From positions 17,183 through 51,925 of the forward strand of contig NW_014040503.1 of NCBI RefSeq assembly GCF_001186125.1: DNA of 34,743 nt. Direction: 5' to 3'. A program made the position numbers and the translations under genes. Shown here piece by piece: positions 32,501 through 34,743 of the stretch. The notes under the pieces were generated by a model. The model was given only the letters and a program-made list of their open reading frames with translations. It had not been told where the DNA came from and did not search any database. Position 1 is the stretch's first letter; every line of letters begins with the position of its first letter. Source of the stretch: Sphaeroforma arctica JP610 (taxonomy: Eukaryota; Opisthokonta; Ichthyosporea; Ichthyophonida).

Positions 32501-34110
32501 CTTTTTAAGATCAACGAGGGGTTGAGGAACCGGTATGTAACTGGGTAGGGTAGGAAAGAAGTACAGCTTTCCGAAGAAACATCCATTTCCGTTTTGCTAG
32601 AAACTCCTTCTAAGTTCGGCGAGGCTTCTTGTTGAGCGGAAACTGAAGGGACCATTCTACAGAATGCTGTAGATGTCGCTCAGGAAAGAAGCTCGAACAA
32701 GGTGGTTCAGGAGGAGGGAGGGTACGTTTATGGGAAGTTTGATACTTGAAATTGTCACGAAGGGCCTCATCAGCAGCTTCCGCTTATTTAGCACGAAGCG
32801 GTTACGTCCAGTCACGAGATAAGGGGGTGGAAGAGAAATCAGGTGGGGAAATCCGCACAAAACGACCAGAACCAAGCCCCACAGGGTACGCTTCAACAAA
32901 AAAGATAGAGGTGATGAGCTGGGCAGGAGTGACCAATACAATGTCACCTTAGATGGCATTGTCAATAAGAGGCTTTCAGCCGATCCTGGCTGATAGTTGT
33001 ATAACTATGGAGGGTTTCTCGACCATAATAAGCTTTGGTGGAGGCACACATAAGGGCTAAATGGGTTTTAGACGCACGCAGGCGAATACCAGCAACATAG
33101 TAGATTTGGGCATATTGAAGAAGATCAGTTAAATGGCGGAGCAAAAAGTCAGAACCCCAGTGAGCCATAGACCCATCATCAACGAAGTGTTAAAAATATC
33201 AGGGAGTTTCTGAAACGTCTGGTCAAAAACTGATTGCAACTGAAAAGTCATCATTTTAACGCCAAAAACACCAGCAATTGGGCGCCAAACTTCACCTTTA
33301 GAGGTAATCCAGATAAGGCTGTCACGGGAAAACAGTGTACGAATTTTGAGCTGGTTAAATGAGCAGGCCATGTCCATAGTAGAGATAGTATCGCCACGGC
33401 GGATATGATCAAGATATTCTTGTTCTGTGGGCATGAGTTAGAGATCAACCCTGCAATTGTCATTGTTTACTTTATAGTTTGACAATACCACACGTCGTTA
33501 ATAGACGTGGGCTTAACACGTCGATCCTTTCGTGCGAGTACAGCACTGGACATCCATGGACTGAAAAAATTTAGACTCCCAGCAAATCAAGTCTTGATTC
33601 TTTGGTTTATATATGATTTGGCGTGGGACTGGTTTGTCTATGAATCTCCATTTCAACTTTTCAAGTCCATGAATAGTTATGGTGGTCTGTGTCGTAGACA
33701 ATTTGATTGAAAGCATCTTTTATTTCTGTAATATATACAGGTAATTCGTGTAGAAGGAAAGTCAAGTCATTTCTGCCGGTCCAGTTATATTGTTCGACCT
33801 CACTCGGTGTTTCACGATATTTACGATGAAACTCAAGAACAGCGGCTTCATCGAATTTTGCCATAATTAGACGTATATGTGACAGATAGGACTAAGTTTT
33901 TGGTCTCGTAAAGGGTGAGATGATTGTTTTCATCATATATTGTTTTAGAAGTGTATCAGTCACTTGTTACGTGGGAGAAATGAGAGAGCGTCCTCCAAAG
34001 ACGTTCATTTCAACGGAGTCAATCGAAATGGGCTCAAGAAATTTTGTTTCAACGAGGGACTTATTGATAAGACCTGGGATGTGTAGAAATACGGCCTCCG
34101 GTCAGTCTAA
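29570..34110 (-). mobile_element. Broken Ty3/gypsy-like LTR retrotransposon (pol), fossil
   Basis: Reading on the minus strand, pol parts appear in Ty3 order. A pre-RT stretch lies at about 33.5-34.1 kb. Reverse transcriptase lies at about 32.96-33.72 kb (STMDMACSFNQLKI, then VDDGSMAHWGSDF). RNase H ends near 32.15-32.20 kb (HILGDWNFIADMLSRGP). A long Pro-rich linker follows at about 30.9-31.9 kb. The integrase core is at about 30.5-30.67 kb (HLDFKVMPIIPGDYKYQFLC, IDEHTRL), with an integrase C-terminal segment near 29.82-29.85 kb (VHRSKLKAF). RT-RNase H-integrase order and the DDE-type core point to Ty3/gypsy. It is broken, with roughly ten or more breaks, so it is not recent. No terminal repeats or gag were recognised; its 5' part may be lost or lie outside the window. 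Confidence 0.8.
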
Positions 34111-34680
34111 AATATCAAGATCAATTGAGATAATACATTGGTTTTTATTTGTATTTTAAATAATTTAATACAAGCTCTTTTTCCAATATTTCCAAAGTGT
34201 TCTAAATTCACTTCGATGGCTCCAATAGCCTGAGTATTTGGTATGATTCATCTACTTGGACCTATTTGAGACATTAGTAGATGTAGGATATTATAAACTA
34301 AATTTTATAATCTCCGAACTACTACTTATAGATTTTGGTCCTCCCGCCAATCTCCAAAATCCAATAAGTCTTTTTCTTTTTTTAACTTTTCTTCAGATGG
34401 AACTTTATTTATATCAGCTAATGTATTAACGTAACGCGACTTACGTTATTATGTCTATCTACAAATTAGGCATGTGGTCATGAACACCTAGTACTTCTAG
34501 TGAAAATTATTCAATAAAGAACAGCTAGAGGTACGCCCTGTGTGATCGAGGATATTTAGGCTCTTAACAAGAGGCAGTCCCGATCATTCTTACACAAGCT
34601 ACCACTGCTAAATCCTGACTGACTAAATTGTATTTTAGTTTAATATAGTTTGAAACCTAGTAATTTCCATCGAAGTTTAC
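34111..34680. other. AT-rich spacer at right end
   Basis: No gene or repeat recognised. It may contain the 5' flank or an undetected terminal repeat of the retroelement, but I could not match any stretch to sequence on the other side of the element. Confidence 0.3.
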
Positions 34681-34743
34681 ATGGATGCCCAGGAGATCTT
34701 GAAAGTTAAGATTGGTGACTGGAATCGAGATGGTATTTCAAAA
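34681..34743 (+). CDS. Possible 5' end of an open frame running off the window
   Basis: ATG at 34,681 opens MDAQEILKVKIGDWNRDGIS and is still open at the window edge; upstream the frame is open for ten more codons to a TGA. The composition is protein-like, but with 21 codons the family cannot be judged. It lies outside the recognised part of the retroelement and on the opposite strand. Confidence 0.25.
   Translation, partial: MDAQEILKVKIGDWNRDGISK

Noticed and set aside
29570-34110. Element as a DIRS/Ngaro-type retrotransposon
   Set aside because: A DDE-type integrase core and the HRSKLKAF integrase end are present and no tyrosine recombinase was seen, so Ty3/gypsy fits better.
1-34743. tRNA, rRNA or CRISPR features
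   Set aside because: Nothing matching cloverleaf boxes, rRNA cores or spaced identical repeats was recognised by eye. A tRNAscan-SE/Infernal run would be decisive.

Overview
The window is eukaryotic DNA. Its genes are split by many introns with GTAAGT-type donors and pyrimidine-rich CAG/TAG acceptors, intergenic DNA is AT-rich, and there are long TA/CA/TATATG microsatellites, one 20-base assembly gap and decayed retroelements. The two large genes are conserved eukaryotic families. My best guess is a unicellular opisthokont (for example an ichthyosporean-like holozoan); this is inference, and another intron-rich protist or early fungus is not excluded.

Layout. 1-6.3 kb: no convincing host gene. 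It holds a Ty3-like protease-like scrap (about 0.82-1.03 kb), a 118-base fold-back repeat, three diverged tandem doublets of about 174-227 bases, and a weak exon-like patch at 3.0-3.15 kb. 6.4-19.3 kb, minus strand: one 13-exon gene for a very long homologue of Spt20/SUPT20H (2,284 residues as modelled), a structural subunit of the SAGA transcription coactivator. Its conserved core is spread over exons 7-9, a second conserved block starts exon 13, and the rest of exon 13 is about 1,170 residues of Q/S/T/N-rich low complexity. Intron 1 holds an antisense fragment like the N-terminal domain of Cdc14 phosphatases. 19.6-20.1 kb: microsatellites. 21.26-21.74 kb, plus strand: a small unrecognised membrane protein with signal peptide, one membrane span and a basic tail. 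22.98-28.84 kb, plus strand: a complete 9-exon gene for a B-box zinc finger joined to the DUF2009/UPF0652 domain (628 residues); its introns carry microsatellites, the assembly gap, an 81-base duplication and a 73-78-base minisatellite. 29.6-34.1 kb, minus strand: a broken Ty3/gypsy-like retrotransposon (RT, RNase H, integrase). 34.68 kb to the end: a short open frame running off the edge.

The Spt20-like gene and the plus-strand genes are divergent across a 1.9-kb microsatellite-rich spacer. There is no sign that they act together; this is an ordinary gene neighbourhood with TE-rich flanks. Both main gene models rest on splice sites read by eye: all 12 introns of the first and all 8 of the second keep the reading frame, and several junctions restore known family motifs. 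No RNA genes or CRISPR arrays were recognised.
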